This document shows positions 35,898 through 44,658 of a stretch of 64,000 bases of DNA, piece after piece; position 1 is the first letter of the stretch, and each line of letters starts with the position of its first letter. Origin of the DNA: Pseudomonas sp. GM80 (GTDB lineage: Bacteria; Pseudomonadota; Gammaproteobacteria; Pseudomonadales; Pseudomonadaceae); NCBI RefSeq assembly GCF_000282515.1, contig NZ_AKJD01000154.1, positions 1 through 64,000 of the forward strand, in the 5' to 3' direction. The position numbers and the translations under genes are program-made. The notes beneath the pieces are model-generated. The model saw nothing but the letters and a program-made list of their open reading frames with translations, was not told the DNA's origin and ran no database searches.

Positions 35898-36772
35898 GGT
35901 GTGCGCCCAGCGTATTCGTCGAGGGTTTGCCGCGCCGTTGCCAACGCTTCACGGGTGTCGAGGTGGTTGGGGTGAAACCCCGGAATGAACCAGGCCAGCC
36001 ATTTCGGAAACACCCGGGTCAGCGGGCCGGGTCGGACGAATAACCAGCCGAGCAACCGCAGCCATTCGCGCCCGTTGCGGCGCTGCCCATCATTGCCTGC
36101 CAGTCGGTAAATGAAATACAGGACATCGATGGCAAAGTAGCCGGTCATGATCAGCATGACCCCGCAGCGCATCAGGTATCGCCGCAGCGGATTGCTCACC
36201 ACCACGCCCAGCACATCGTAGGCGACGGCCTTGTGTTCGGTTTCTTCGATCGCATGCCAGCGCCACAGCATGGCCATCTTCGTATCGGCGCCTTCAAGGA
36301 TCGCCGGATGACGCAGCAATTGATCGGAGAGGATCGCGGTGAAATGTTCCAGGCTGGCCGTCATGGCCAGGCGCATCGCCGGGGAGAATTTATTGCCCAC
36401 CTCCTGACGACGCATCAGCAATTGTTCCAGCGCATCAATCGGTGCGCCTTGGGCCGCGAGCAGCCGGTTATACGCGCGATGTTCGCGAATATGCGACGCT
36501 TCCTGATACACGAACGCGTCAACCGCCTGGGCCAGCGCCGGATGTTTTTCGAGGGCTTGGCGAAAGTGCACGACACTGTCGATGAAGAGTTTTTCGCCGA
36601 GTGGAAACATGATCGACAGGCCATCGAAAAAGCGCGTGACGTGCGGCCAGCCACGATACCAATAGCGCGGAACCTGCTCATCAAGCGCGAAACGCATGTC
36701 GCGTCGAGGGATGTCTGCGCCAGCGGGTTTCGTCGCCGAGCGTCTGTTCAGAAGGCGTTTTAGATACGACAT
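35894..36772 (-). CDS. Metal-dependent hydrolase family (PF10118-type), ferritin-like diiron protein
   Basis: 292 residues. The helical core carries a full set of metal ligands: Glu60 in GEKLF, EASHIREH (Glu91, His94, His98), EHF (Glu142, His143) and EETEH (Glu176, Glu177, His180). That is the pattern of diiron oxidase-like helical bundles, although the family is called a predicted metal-dependent hydrolase. A hydrophobic helix (MLIMTGYFAIDVLYFIYRLA) follows, so it may be membrane-associated. First gene of its unit, divergent from the desaturase. Confidence 0.85.
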   Translation of the reverse strand: MSYLKRLLNRRSATKPAGADIPRRDMRFALDEQVPRYWYRGWPHVTRFFDGLSIMFPLGEKLFIDSVVHFRQALEKHPALAQAVDAFVYQEASHIREHRAYNRLLAAQGAPIDALEQLLMRRQEVGNKFSPAMRLAMTASLEHFTAILSDQLLRHPAILEGADTKMAMLWRWHAIEETEHKAVAYDVLGVVVSNPLRRYLMRCGVMLIMTGYFAIDVLYFIYRLAGNDGQRRNGREWLRLLGWLFVRPGPLTRVFPKWLAWFIPGFHPNHLDTREALATARQTLDEYAGRTP

Positions 36773-36876
36773 ACAGTGTTCTGCGGTTCCTCGTTGCCCT
36801 GACGCGCCAGCAATTGATCATTAGCGACGCGATCAGGGCGGTATACTTTTTCGACTCGACCTATCAAGGAGCCCAT

Positions 36877-37806
36877 ATGCGCAGTTCCAGTGACATTTCG
36901 CAAACGCGTCGTTTCGACGTGGCCAATCTGTGCGTGCTGGCGCTGCAAACGCTGTTGTGGGGCGCGACCCTGACCTGGCTTTCCCACACGGAGGCGGGCG
37001 GGCTCAAATGGCTGGTGCTCATCCCGTTTTGCCTGGTCATGCAAGGTGTCTTCTCGATGATGCACGAGTCCTTTCATGGCCTGGCGCACAGTCGCAAGCC
37101 CCTCAACTACTTCGTCATGTGGTGGGCTTCTAGCCTGTTTGGCGCTTCGGCGACGCTGATCCATATCAATCACCTGGGTCATCATGTGCGCAATCGTACA
37201 CGCGCAGAACTGGCCGACTTCGCGGTCGCGGATGAGTCGCTGTGGCGCAAGCGTATCGAGTACTACTTTGCGGTGCTTGGCGGTATCTGGCTGGCGGCGT
37301 TTGTCGGCAGCCTGTTATTGCCGGTGCTGCCGGCGCGCATCACCGACAAATGGTCGCAAACCGCAGAGGTCAACACCTACGCCGCCGCCTTCAAGGACTT
37401 CTCCAGCGCCGACTTCAAGCGTATCCGCGTGGAAGTCATCGCCAGTGTCGCCGCGTGGTTATCGATCGGACTCTTGCTGGGATGGACGTGGCAGGTGGTG
37501 CTCATCGCCTACCTTGCTTTCGCCTTTTCCTGGTCGTCGCTGCAGTGGGTGTACCACATGCGCACACCACTGGACGTCGTCGAGGGCGCCTATAACCTGC
37601 GGGCCCCGCGGCTGGTGCGCTGGGCGTTGTTGAACTTCAACTACAACCTGACCCATCATCGGCACTCGGCCATGCACTGGCAGCAAATGCATGCCGCTTC
37701 CAACCAGAAGGAAACCCGGCCGCTGTGGTATGGCTGGCTGCAGGTTTTCCTGCCGCCGCAGCGGTTACCCGATGATTTGTCGCAACTGGACAAGACCTAC
37801 TTCTGA
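36877..37806 (+). CDS. Membrane fatty acid desaturase
   Basis: 309 residues from ATG 36877 with an AAGGAG site. The three His boxes are HESFH (63-67), HINHLGHH (96-103) and THHRH in NLTHHRHSAMHW. Four membrane helices. It inserts a double bond, hydroxyl or related oxidation into an acyl chain at the inner membrane with O2 and an external electron donor. Its stop overlaps the GH3 start (TGATG), so the two are coupled. Different from the desaturase half of the 31524-32984 fusion. Confidence 0.93.
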   Translation: MRSSSDISQTRRFDVANLCVLALQTLLWGATLTWLSHTEAGGLKWLVLIPFCLVMQGVFSMMHESFHGLAHSRKPLNYFVMWWASSLFGASATLIHINHLGHHVRNRTRAELADFAVADESLWRKRIEYYFAVLGGIWLAAFVGSLLLPVLPARITDKWSQTAEVNTYAAAFKDFSSADFKRIRVEVIASVAAWLSIGLLLGWTWQVVLIAYLAFAFSWSSLQWVYHMRTPLDVVEGAYNLRAPRLVRWALLNFNYNLTHHRHSAMHWQQMHAASNQKETRPLWYGWLQVFLPPQRLPDDLSQLDKTYF

Positions 37807-39407
37807 TGAGCGCCAACATGGATGTGAAACGCGCGCTGTGGCAGACCTTCCTCGAGCACGCCAAGCCCACGCTCGATCAATGGCACGCGCAGCTCGAGCA
37901 ACCGCAAGCAACGCAAGAACGCTTATTGCAGCGCCTGCTCGAAGCCAATCGTGATTGCGCATTCGGCCGCGCCCACGACTTTGCCCGACTGCAGGACTCG
38001 ACGCAGTTTCGCGATAACGTACCGGTTCACACCTACGCGCAACTGCAGCCGTGGATCGAGCGCGCGCAACAGCAATCCGCAGCGATCCTGACCACCGACA
38101 CACCACTGTTCTTCGAGCGTACGAGCGGTAACAGCGCGCTGCAAAAAGCGATTCCCTACACGCGCGCCTTCCTCGCAGAAATGCACAGCGCGCTGACCGT
38201 GTGGCTCGCCGACATGCATCGCCAGGTGCCGGGCATCAGTCATGGCTCGAGTTATTGGTCGATGTCGCCGCCCCTGCAAATGCCCGTGGCCGGGCCCAAT
38301 GGCATTTGCCTCGGGTCGGCCAGTGATCTGGAGTATTTGAGCGGCAGTCATCTGGCCGGTCTGGCCGGGACGTTGCTGATTCCAGAGTTTAACGGTGCGC
38401 AGTCGCAATGGCGTCGCCAGACCCTGCTGGCCTTGCTGGCCGACGCTGATTTGAGTTTTATCAGCGTATGGAGCCCGACCTTTCTGACCAGCCTGTTACA
38501 GCCACTGTTCGACGCCGAAACACCCGAACAGCTGCAGACGTTTGCCTGGCTTGAGGCCGCCCTCCCCGCGCCGCGCCGCTCGGCGCTACGCCGCGCGCGA
38601 GCCCAGGGTGACTGCAGCGGATTATGGCCACGCCTGGCCGCCGTCAGTTGCTGGATGGAAGGGCCGAGTCGCCACTACTTCACGCAACTGGCCGCGCGTT
38701 TTCCGCAAACGCAGTGGCTACCAAAAAGTCTGTTTGCCACCGAAGGCGTCGTCAGTGTTCCCTTCGGCGACGGACCGGGCTGCCCGTTGGCGATCGGCAG
38801 CCATTATCTGGAATTCCTCTGTGAAGACGGCAGCCTGCGCCATGCGCATTCGTTACGCCTGGGGGAAACGGCGCAGGTGCTGCTGAGCACCGGCGGCGGC
38901 TTGTACCGCTACGCACTGGGCGATCGGGTCCGCGTCGTCGGCATGTCGGGGGCCACGCCACGGGTCGAGTTTGTCGGCCGTGCCACAGGCACCAGTGATC
39001 TGGTCGGAGAAAAACTCGATGAACACGTCGTGCAGAACCTGTTCGAGGGTTGCCCGGCCACCCAGGGCGGCGCCTGCCTGATCCCCGACGCCTATGCTTC
39101 GCCACCGCATTACACGGCGCTGGTGGCGATGCCCCGAGACCTTGATGCCAGTGCCCTGGCACTGACGATCGAGGCGGCACTGGCCGACGCCTTTCATTAC
39201 GGCCAGGCACGCCAGCTCGGGCAACTGGGACCGGTGCAGGTGCGCCTGCTCGACGGCGGCGCTGATCAACTCGCGCAGCTGCTGCAACAGGCGGCGGAGT
39301 TGAGCGGCATCCGTGCGGGCGACTTCAAGCCGCGCGCACTTATCAATCGGCTGGAGACAGCTCAAGCCCTTCTCGCTCTGACGGACAGCTCATGTCGGTA
39401 CCTTTGA
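37806..39407 (+). CDS. GH3-family acyl-adenylating enzyme
   Basis: 533 residues. ATP motif FERTSGNSALQK (residues 103-114), SLFATEGVVSVPF in place of the YxASE motif, and YRYALGDRVRVVG as the third motif. GH3 enzymes adenylate carboxylates and transfer the acyl group to an amine, best known from plant hormone conjugation. Bacterial homologues are little studied. Between a desaturase and a Rieske oxygenase, a long-chain acid is the likely substrate and an amide or thioester the likely product. No carrier protein is encoded nearby. Confidence 0.9.
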   Translation: MSANMDVKRALWQTFLEHAKPTLDQWHAQLEQPQATQERLLQRLLEANRDCAFGRAHDFARLQDSTQFRDNVPVHTYAQLQPWIERAQQQSAAILTTDTPLFFERTSGNSALQKAIPYTRAFLAEMHSALTVWLADMHRQVPGISHGSSYWSMSPPLQMPVAGPNGICLGSASDLEYLSGSHLAGLAGTLLIPEFNGAQSQWRRQTLLALLADADLSFISVWSPTFLTSLLQPLFDAETPEQLQTFAWLEAALPAPRRSALRRARAQGDCSGLWPRLAAVSCWMEGPSRHYFTQLAARFPQTQWLPKSLFATEGVVSVPFGDGPGCPLAIGSHYLEFLCEDGSLRHAHSLRLGETAQVLLSTGGGLYRYALGDRVRVVGMSGATPRVEFVGRATGTSDLVGEKLDEHVVQNLFEGCPATQGGACLIPDAYASPPHYTALVAMPRDLDASALALTIEAALADAFHYGQARQLGQLGPVQVRLLDGGADQLAQLLQQAAELSGIRAGDFKPRALINRLETAQALLALTDSSCRYL

Positions 39408-40477
39408 ACAACCTCCTCGAAACACCCGACGACGCGACCCTCGAACAATGGTATGTAGCCTGCGCACAAAAAGAACTGCGCAAAAACAAACCTTACCGGG
39501 CGAAGATTCTGGGTCTGAACCTGGTGCTTTTTCGTCAGCGTGACGGCCGGGTAGCGGCGTTGCTCGACCAGTGCGTGCATCGCGGCACACGCCTGTCGGC
39601 GGGCAAGATTGCCGACGATTGCCTGGTGTGTCCCTACCACGGCTGGCGCTACGACGCTGAGGGGCAAGTGGTGCATATCCCCAGCGTCGGCAAGAAGTCG
39701 TGCACTTCGACGCCCCCCGCGTATCGCTACCGCCAGCGTCACTTTGCGGTGCAGGAGCAGGACGGGCTGGTCTGGGTCTACACCGGCACGGGCGACCCGC
39801 AGAGCAAAACCGTGTTCAAGCTCCCGGTCTACGGCGAAAAACCCTGGCAGTCCTATTTCATGATCAACACCTTCGAGGCCGACGTCGGCAGCCTCGTGCA
39901 GAACTTCATGGACGTGCCGCACACTGTTTTTGTCCACGAGGGCATCTTCCGTTCCAGCAGCGGGCGGGCGATGGAAGCCACGCTCGCGTGTAAAGCGCAG
40001 AGCATCGAAGTGACGTACCACGATGACGGCGACAAGATCGGTTTGATGAACTGGCTGAGCAACCCCGACGGCGAGCCGCTGGTGCACACCGATCGTTTTT
40101 TTGCGCCCAACGTCACCCGCTGCGACTATCGGTGGGGCGAGCGTTCGGCATTCTTCATCATCAGTCAGATCACGCCCATCGATTCACGCCAGTCGCGCGT
40201 CTACACCTACATCGCCTACCGCTTCCGCCTACCCCGCTGGGTGCTGGGCCTGTTGCGGCCGTTGATTCATCTGTACACCCACATCGTGATTCGCCAGGAC
40301 GTGAAAATCATTCAGGCGCACCGCCAAGGCCTCGACAATGTCGCCGATTTCAAACCGTGCAACGTGCAGGCCGATGCCGTGCATATCGGCGTCGACCAGC
40401 TATTGGCCGCCGTGAAACGCGGAGAAGCGCTACCGCCGGCACAACGCCGTGAATCGCGGATACGCTTCGAGCTTTGA
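39392..40477 (+). CDS. Rieske non-heme iron oxygenase
   Basis: 361 residues. Rieske 2Fe-2S ligands are Cys61 and His63 (CVHRG), then Cys80 and His83 (CPYHGWRY). The mononuclear iron ligands are His177 and His182 (MDVPHTVFVH). Single-component oxygenase alpha subunit of the type used for hydroxylation, demethylation or desaturation of small molecules and sterol-like substrates. It overlaps the GH3 gene by 16 bases. No ferredoxin or reductase is encoded in the cluster, so electrons must come from elsewhere. Confidence 0.94.
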   Translation: MSVPLNNLLETPDDATLEQWYVACAQKELRKNKPYRAKILGLNLVLFRQRDGRVAALLDQCVHRGTRLSAGKIADDCLVCPYHGWRYDAEGQVVHIPSVGKKSCTSTPPAYRYRQRHFAVQEQDGLVWVYTGTGDPQSKTVFKLPVYGEKPWQSYFMINTFEADVGSLVQNFMDVPHTVFVHEGIFRSSSGRAMEATLACKAQSIEVTYHDDGDKIGLMNWLSNPDGEPLVHTDRFFAPNVTRCDYRWGERSAFFIISQITPIDSRQSRVYTYIAYRFRLPRWVLGLLRPLIHLYTHIVIRQDVKIIQAHRQGLDNVADFKPCNVQADAVHIGVDQLLAAVKRGEALPPAQRRESRIRFEL

Positions 40478-40614
40478 GGGCGGACGCTGAACGATTCACT
40501 GACGAATAGCGTCCCTCTGATCTTGTTACAGTGAATGTCGATCGCTCTGCCGTGCTTTCGCAGCCTTTGCAAAGTCGGTAAGGTCGGCGCGTTTTCCCTT
40601 GCTCGGAGCACCTT

Positions 40615-41367
40615 ATGCCCGCCCCTGTTCTGTCCGGCCCGCAATACCTGCGTGAAGGCCTCAAACTGGTTCTCAGCCCTGGCCTGCGCCTGTTCGTGTT
40701 GTTGCCGCTGGCGATCAACCTGGTGCTGTTCGTCGGCTTGATTTATCTGGCCGGCCACCAGTTCAGCCTCTGGGTCGATACGCTGATGCCATCGCTGCCC
40801 GAATGGCTGAGCTTCCTCAGCTACATCCTCTGGCCCTTGTTCGTGGTGCTGGTGGCGCTGATGGTGTTTTTCACCTTCACCATGCTCGCCAACGTGATCG
40901 CCGCGCCGTTCAACGGCTTTCTCGCGGAAAAAGTCGAAGTGGTGGTGCGCGGCACCGATGACTTCCCGGCGTTCAGTTGGGGCGAGTTGATCGAGATGGT
41001 CCCACGCACCCTCGCCCGGGAAATGCGCAAGCTCGGCTACTTCCTGCCACGGGCAATCGGCCTGTTCATTCTTTCGTTCATCCCGATGGTCAACATCATC
41101 GCCGCACCATTGTGGCTGCTGTTCGGCGTGTGGATGATGGCGATCCAGTACATCGACTACCCGGCGGACAACCACAAACTGGGCTGGAACGAAATGCTCG
41201 CCTGGCTGCGCCAGAAGCGCTGGCAGAGCATGAGTTTTGGCGGCATCGTTTATCTGGCGCTGCTGATTCCGGTGGTCAACATCCTGATGATGCCGGCGGC
41301 TGTCGCCGGGGCGACGTTGTTCTGGGTGCGTGAGCGTGGTGCCGAGAATCTGGTGACTCAGCGCTGA
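40615..41367 (+). CDS. cysZ: Sulfate transporter CysZ
   Basis: 250 residues with four to six membrane segments, and family sequence GPQYLREGLKLVLSPGLRLF and NVIAAPFNGFLAEKVE. Imports sulfate for cysteine synthesis; the sulfate-activating genes cysD and cysNC lie 8 kb away. Marks the right boundary of the accessory region. Confidence 0.95.
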   Translation: MPAPVLSGPQYLREGLKLVLSPGLRLFVLLPLAINLVLFVGLIYLAGHQFSLWVDTLMPSLPEWLSFLSYILWPLFVVLVALMVFFTFTMLANVIAAPFNGFLAEKVEVVVRGTDDFPAFSWGELIEMVPRTLAREMRKLGYFLPRAIGLFILSFIPMVNIIAAPLWLLFGVWMMAIQYIDYPADNHKLGWNEMLAWLRQKRWQSMSFGGIVYLALLIPVVNILMMPAAVAGATLFWVRERGAENLVTQR

Positions 41368-41445
41368 ACCGGCAACAGAGCGCGCGTCACAAATCCATCA
41401 TCCGAACGTAACAGCCACGACATGGCCTCAGTTGACACTGAGGTC

Positions 41446-42621
41446 ATGACGACAGCTCTACACATCACCCTCATCAGCGAAACCTTCCCACCGGAAATCA
41501 ACGGCGTGGCCAATACCCTTGGCCGCTTGTGCGATGGCTTGCGCGCGCGCGGGCATCAGGTGGAACTGGTGCGCCCGCGTCAGGCCGGTGATCCGCAGCG
41601 CAGTGAAGATGATGCGCTGCTGCTGTGCCGAGGTTGGCCGCTGCCGGGTTATCCGGGGTTGCAGTGGGGGCAGTCGTCGATGCACAAACTGCTGCGGCGC
41701 TGGAAGCGCCAGCGCCCGGATGTGCTGTATATCGCCACGGAAGGGCCACTCGGCCTGTCGGCGTTGCGGGCCGCGCGGCGTTTGGGGATATCGGTGGTCA
41801 GCGGGTTTCATACCAACTTTCAGCAATACACCAGCCAGTACGGTCTCGGTTTGCTGACCCGGATGCTCACGCATTATCTGCGCTGGTTTCACAATCGTTC
41901 AGCGCTGACATTGGTGCCGAGCGTCAGCCAGCGGCTGGAACTGGAGCGGCGGCATTTCGAGCGGTTGGCGTTGTTGTCGCGAGGGGTCGACAGCCAGTTG
42001 TTTCATCCAAGCAAACGGTTGAACGCTTTACGTGAGCAATGGGGCCTCAACGAGCGCGATATCGCGGTTATTCACGTAGGACGCCTCGCTCCCGAGAAAA
42101 ACCTCGGCCTGCTCAAGCGCAGCTTCGAAACACTGCGCAGCACTTATCCACAGCGTCATCTGAAACTGATCATCGTCGGTGACGGGCCGCAACGCGTGGC
42201 GCTGGAAAAGGACCTGCCCGAGGCGATCTTCTGCGGCGCACAACGTGGCGAGGCATTGGCCGCGCACTATGCGTCTGGGGATGTGTTTGTGTTTCCGAGC
42301 CTGACCGAAACCTTCGGCAATGTCGTGCTGGAGGCGTTGGCTTCAGGGTTGGGGGTGGTGGCTTACGATCAAGCGGCGGCGGCGCAACACATTCGCCACG
42401 GCTACAGCGGCGTGCTGGCGATGCCGGGGGATGAGCAGGCATTTTGCGAAGCGGCCGTGTGGTTGCTGGAGGAAGATGAGCGGTTGCGTTGTGTGCGGCT
42501 GAATGCGCGACAGCATGCGAGTCGCCAGGGGTGGCCGGCGATTATCGAGCAGTTCGAGAGCCATTTGCGTGGGGCTTGTGTGGGGGAGCAAGTGGTGCCG
42601 AATGCGCAGACATTGCCTTGA
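41446..42621 (+). CDS. Glycosyltransferase family 1 (GT4-type)
   Basis: 391 residues from ATG 41446 (MTTALHITLISETFPPEING). GT-B fold: the N-terminal FPPEINGVANTL loop, HVGRLAPEKNL in the middle, and a C-terminal EX7E-type region FPSLTETFGNVVLEALASGL. Resembles bacterial alpha-mannosyltransferases or diacylglycerol glucosyltransferases. An upstream ATG at 41422 would add eight residues. The acceptor is not evident. Confidence 0.9.
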   Translation: MTTALHITLISETFPPEINGVANTLGRLCDGLRARGHQVELVRPRQAGDPQRSEDDALLLCRGWPLPGYPGLQWGQSSMHKLLRRWKRQRPDVLYIATEGPLGLSALRAARRLGISVVSGFHTNFQQYTSQYGLGLLTRMLTHYLRWFHNRSALTLVPSVSQRLELERRHFERLALLSRGVDSQLFHPSKRLNALREQWGLNERDIAVIHVGRLAPEKNLGLLKRSFETLRSTYPQRHLKLIIVGDGPQRVALEKDLPEAIFCGAQRGEALAAHYASGDVFVFPSLTETFGNVVLEALASGLGVVAYDQAAAAQHIRHGYSGVLAMPGDEQAFCEAAVWLLEEDERLRCVRLNARQHASRQGWPAIIEQFESHLRGACVGEQVVPNAQTLP

Positions 42622-42642
42622 ATCATTGCTGACTTGGAAGGC

Positions 42643-42738
42643 GCCATCGCTGGCAAGCCAGCTCCCACAGTGTTTGCGGAAAACACAAAATTTGTGAACA
42701 TCCCCAGAACCTGTGGGAGCTGGCTTGCCAGCGATAGC
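42643..42738. repeat. Inverted repeat, family B (ATCGCTGGCAAGCCAGC)
   Basis: 28-base perfect arms (42643-42670 and 42711-42738) around a 40-base spacer that contains a smaller ACAAAATTTGTG palindrome. Same family as 48521-48616. Confidence 0.9.
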
Positions 42739-42755
42739 GTCAGAAGCGGCGCTGG

Positions 42756-43859
42756 TTAAACCAGGGTCATCAACGCCTCACGGCTGAACGGCAGGATGTC
42801 CTGCTCGCGCCCTTCGCGGACTTTCAGCGCCCAGTCCGGATCAACCAGCAGCGCACGCCCCACCGCCACCAGATCGAATTCCTCTTTGTTCAGACGCTCC
42901 AGCAGGTTTTCCAGGCTGGCCGGTTGCGCGACCTTGTCGGTGTTGACCATGAACTGCAGGAACTCACCGTCCAGACCAACACTGCCGACGGTGATGGTTG
43001 GTTTGCCAGTCAGCTTGCGCGTCCAGCCCGCCAGGTTCAGCTCGGAACCTTCGAACTCCGGCTCCCAGAAGCGGCGCGTCGAGCAGTGGAAAATATCCAC
43101 ACCTGCGTCAGACAACGGCTTGAGGAATTCGCCCAGCGCTTCCGGCGTTTGCACCAGACGCGCGGTGTAATCCTGCTGCTTCCACTGCGAGAAGCGGAAG
43201 ATGATCGGGAAACCTTCGCCGACCGCCGCACGCACCGCCTGAATCAGTTCGATGGCAAAACGCGAGCGGTTGGCCAGGTTGCCGCCGTACTCGTCGGTGC
43301 GCTGGTTGCTGCCTTCCCAGAAGAACTGGTCGACCAGGTAACCGTGGGCGCCGTGGATTTCCACGCCGTCCATGCCGATGCTTTGTGCATCCTTGGCCGC
43401 TTGGGCGAAGGCTGCGATCACGTCCTGGATGTCTTGTTTAGTCATGCCGTGCACCACGACCTGACCGTCCTTGAGTTTTTCCGACGGGCCGTAACCCGGC
43501 ACGCTGGCGTCCGGCTCGGTGCCGATGCGGCGCACACTGCCGACGTGCCACAGTTGCGGAACGATCTTGCCGCCTTCAGCGTGAACGGCGTCGACGACTT
43601 TTTTCCAGCCGGCCAAAGGCGCGTCGCCAAAGAATTGCGGCACGTTCGGGTAGCCATTGGAGGCGATGTGACCGACGGTGGTGCCTTCGGTGATGATCAG
43701 GCCAACGCCTGCGGCCGCACGACGGCGGTAGTACTCAATGACTTTCGAATTCGGCACGCCACCCGGGGAGAAAGAACGGGTCATCGGCGCCATGACCACG
43801 CGGGTCGGCAGTTCGAGGGCACCGAGGTGGAACGGTTTGAACAAGGCTTGGACAGGCAT
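42756..43859 (-). CDS. NADH:flavin oxidoreductase, OYE family (alkene reductase)
   Basis: 367 residues of the old yellow enzyme TIM barrel. RVVMAPMTRSFSPGGVPN at the FMN site, GVEIHGAHGYLVDQFFW, and NQRTDEYGGNLANRSRF. Reduces activated C=C bonds using NADH or NADPH; xenobiotic reductases of pseudomonads are of this type. Single-gene unit between two repeats. Confidence 0.93.
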   Translation of the reverse strand: MPVQALFKPFHLGALELPTRVVMAPMTRSFSPGGVPNSKVIEYYRRRAAAGVGLIITEGTTVGHIASNGYPNVPQFFGDAPLAGWKKVVDAVHAEGGKIVPQLWHVGSVRRIGTEPDASVPGYGPSEKLKDGQVVVHGMTKQDIQDVIAAFAQAAKDAQSIGMDGVEIHGAHGYLVDQFFWEGSNQRTDEYGGNLANRSRFAIELIQAVRAAVGEGFPIIFRFSQWKQQDYTARLVQTPEALGEFLKPLSDAGVDIFHCSTRRFWEPEFEGSELNLAGWTRKLTGKPTITVGSVGLDGEFLQFMVNTDKVAQPASLENLLERLNKEEFDLVAVGRALLVDPDWALKVREGREQDILPFSREALMTLV

Positions 43860-43964
43860 CGGGAGGCTCCACAGAGATAACTTTATGACGGCGATAATAT
43901 GGAGAGCCGAGGCCTTTGAACAGCATTATTGATTTCGGTGATTAAGGATTAAAAGACGCAAAGC

Positions 43965-44040
43965 AAAAGATCGCAGCCTTCGGCAGCTCCTACATGGGAT
44001 AACGTTTCCCTGTAGGAACTGCCGAAGGCTGCGATCTTTT
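43965..44040. repeat. REP-type inverted repeat (family A)
   Basis: 30-base arms (43965-43994 and 44011-44040), AAAAGATCGCAGCCTTCGGC and its complement, with one mismatch and a 16-base spacer. Confidence 0.9.
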
Positions 44041-44052
44041 GATCTTGCTGTT

Positions 44053-44535
44053 TCAGCTCAGCGCTTTTTCAATCGCATGCACAATGGTCGGATCATCCGG
44101 CGCCGTGCGCGGCGAGAACCGCGCCAACACGCGGCCGTCCTTGCCGAGCAAAAACTTCTCGAAATTCCAGGTGATGTCACCGGGAAACTCCGCGCCCTCG
44201 CCCGCCAGCAAGCGGTACAACTGATGACGATCATGACCGTTGACTTCGAGCTTGCTCGACAACGGGAACGTCACGCCATAGTTGAGGCTGCAGAAATCCT
44301 GGATTTCCTGTTCAGTGCCAGGTTCCTGGCCGGCAAACTGGTTGCACGGCAGGCCGAGCACGCTGAAACCTTTGCCCTTGAACTGCTGATAGAGGTTTTC
44401 CAGCGCCGCATACTGGGGGGTCAAGCCGCATTTGGAGGCGACGTTGACCACCAGCACGACTTGGCCCTTGAACGGTGCCAGCGGTAGCTCCTGACCATCC
44501 AGGGCTGTCAACTTAAGGTCGTGAAAAGCACTCAT
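44053..44535 (-). CDS. Glutathione peroxidase
   Basis: 160 residues from ATG 44535 (MSAFHDLKL), GGAG upstream. Peroxidatic Cys36 in NVASKCGLTP, Gln70 in CNQFAGQEPG, and Trp in ITWNFEKFL form the catalytic set; Cys64 is available for a thioredoxin-type mechanism. Cytoplasmic peroxide defence. Confidence 0.95.
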   Translation of the reverse strand: MSAFHDLKLTALDGQELPLAPFKGQVVLVVNVASKCGLTPQYAALENLYQQFKGKGFSVLGLPCNQFAGQEPGTEQEIQDFCSLNYGVTFPLSSKLEVNGHDRHQLYRLLAGEGAEFPGDITWNFEKFLLGKDGRVLARFSPRTAPDDPTIVHAIEKALS

Positions 44536-44606
44536 GACGAACTCCAAGATTCCCGTGTTCTACTCGAAACAGCCACTTGGCGAGACCACCAAGGACAGCC
44601 GCGGAC

Positions 44607-44629
44607 TAAAAAGGCGCCCGCAGGCGCCT
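44607..44629 (-). terminator. Terminator of slyD
   Basis: AGGCGCC (44612-44618) pairs with GGCGCCT (44623-44629), loop CGCA, followed by a T run on the minus strand (complement of the A tract at 44608-44612). Confidence 0.8.
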
Positions 44630-44658
44630 CTCCAGTACTCGAAGCTTAGCGCAGAAAA

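Noticed and set aside
36773..36876. Promoter for the desaturase-GH3-Rieske operon
   Set aside because: TATACT near 36841 is attractive but no -35 at acceptable spacing was found.
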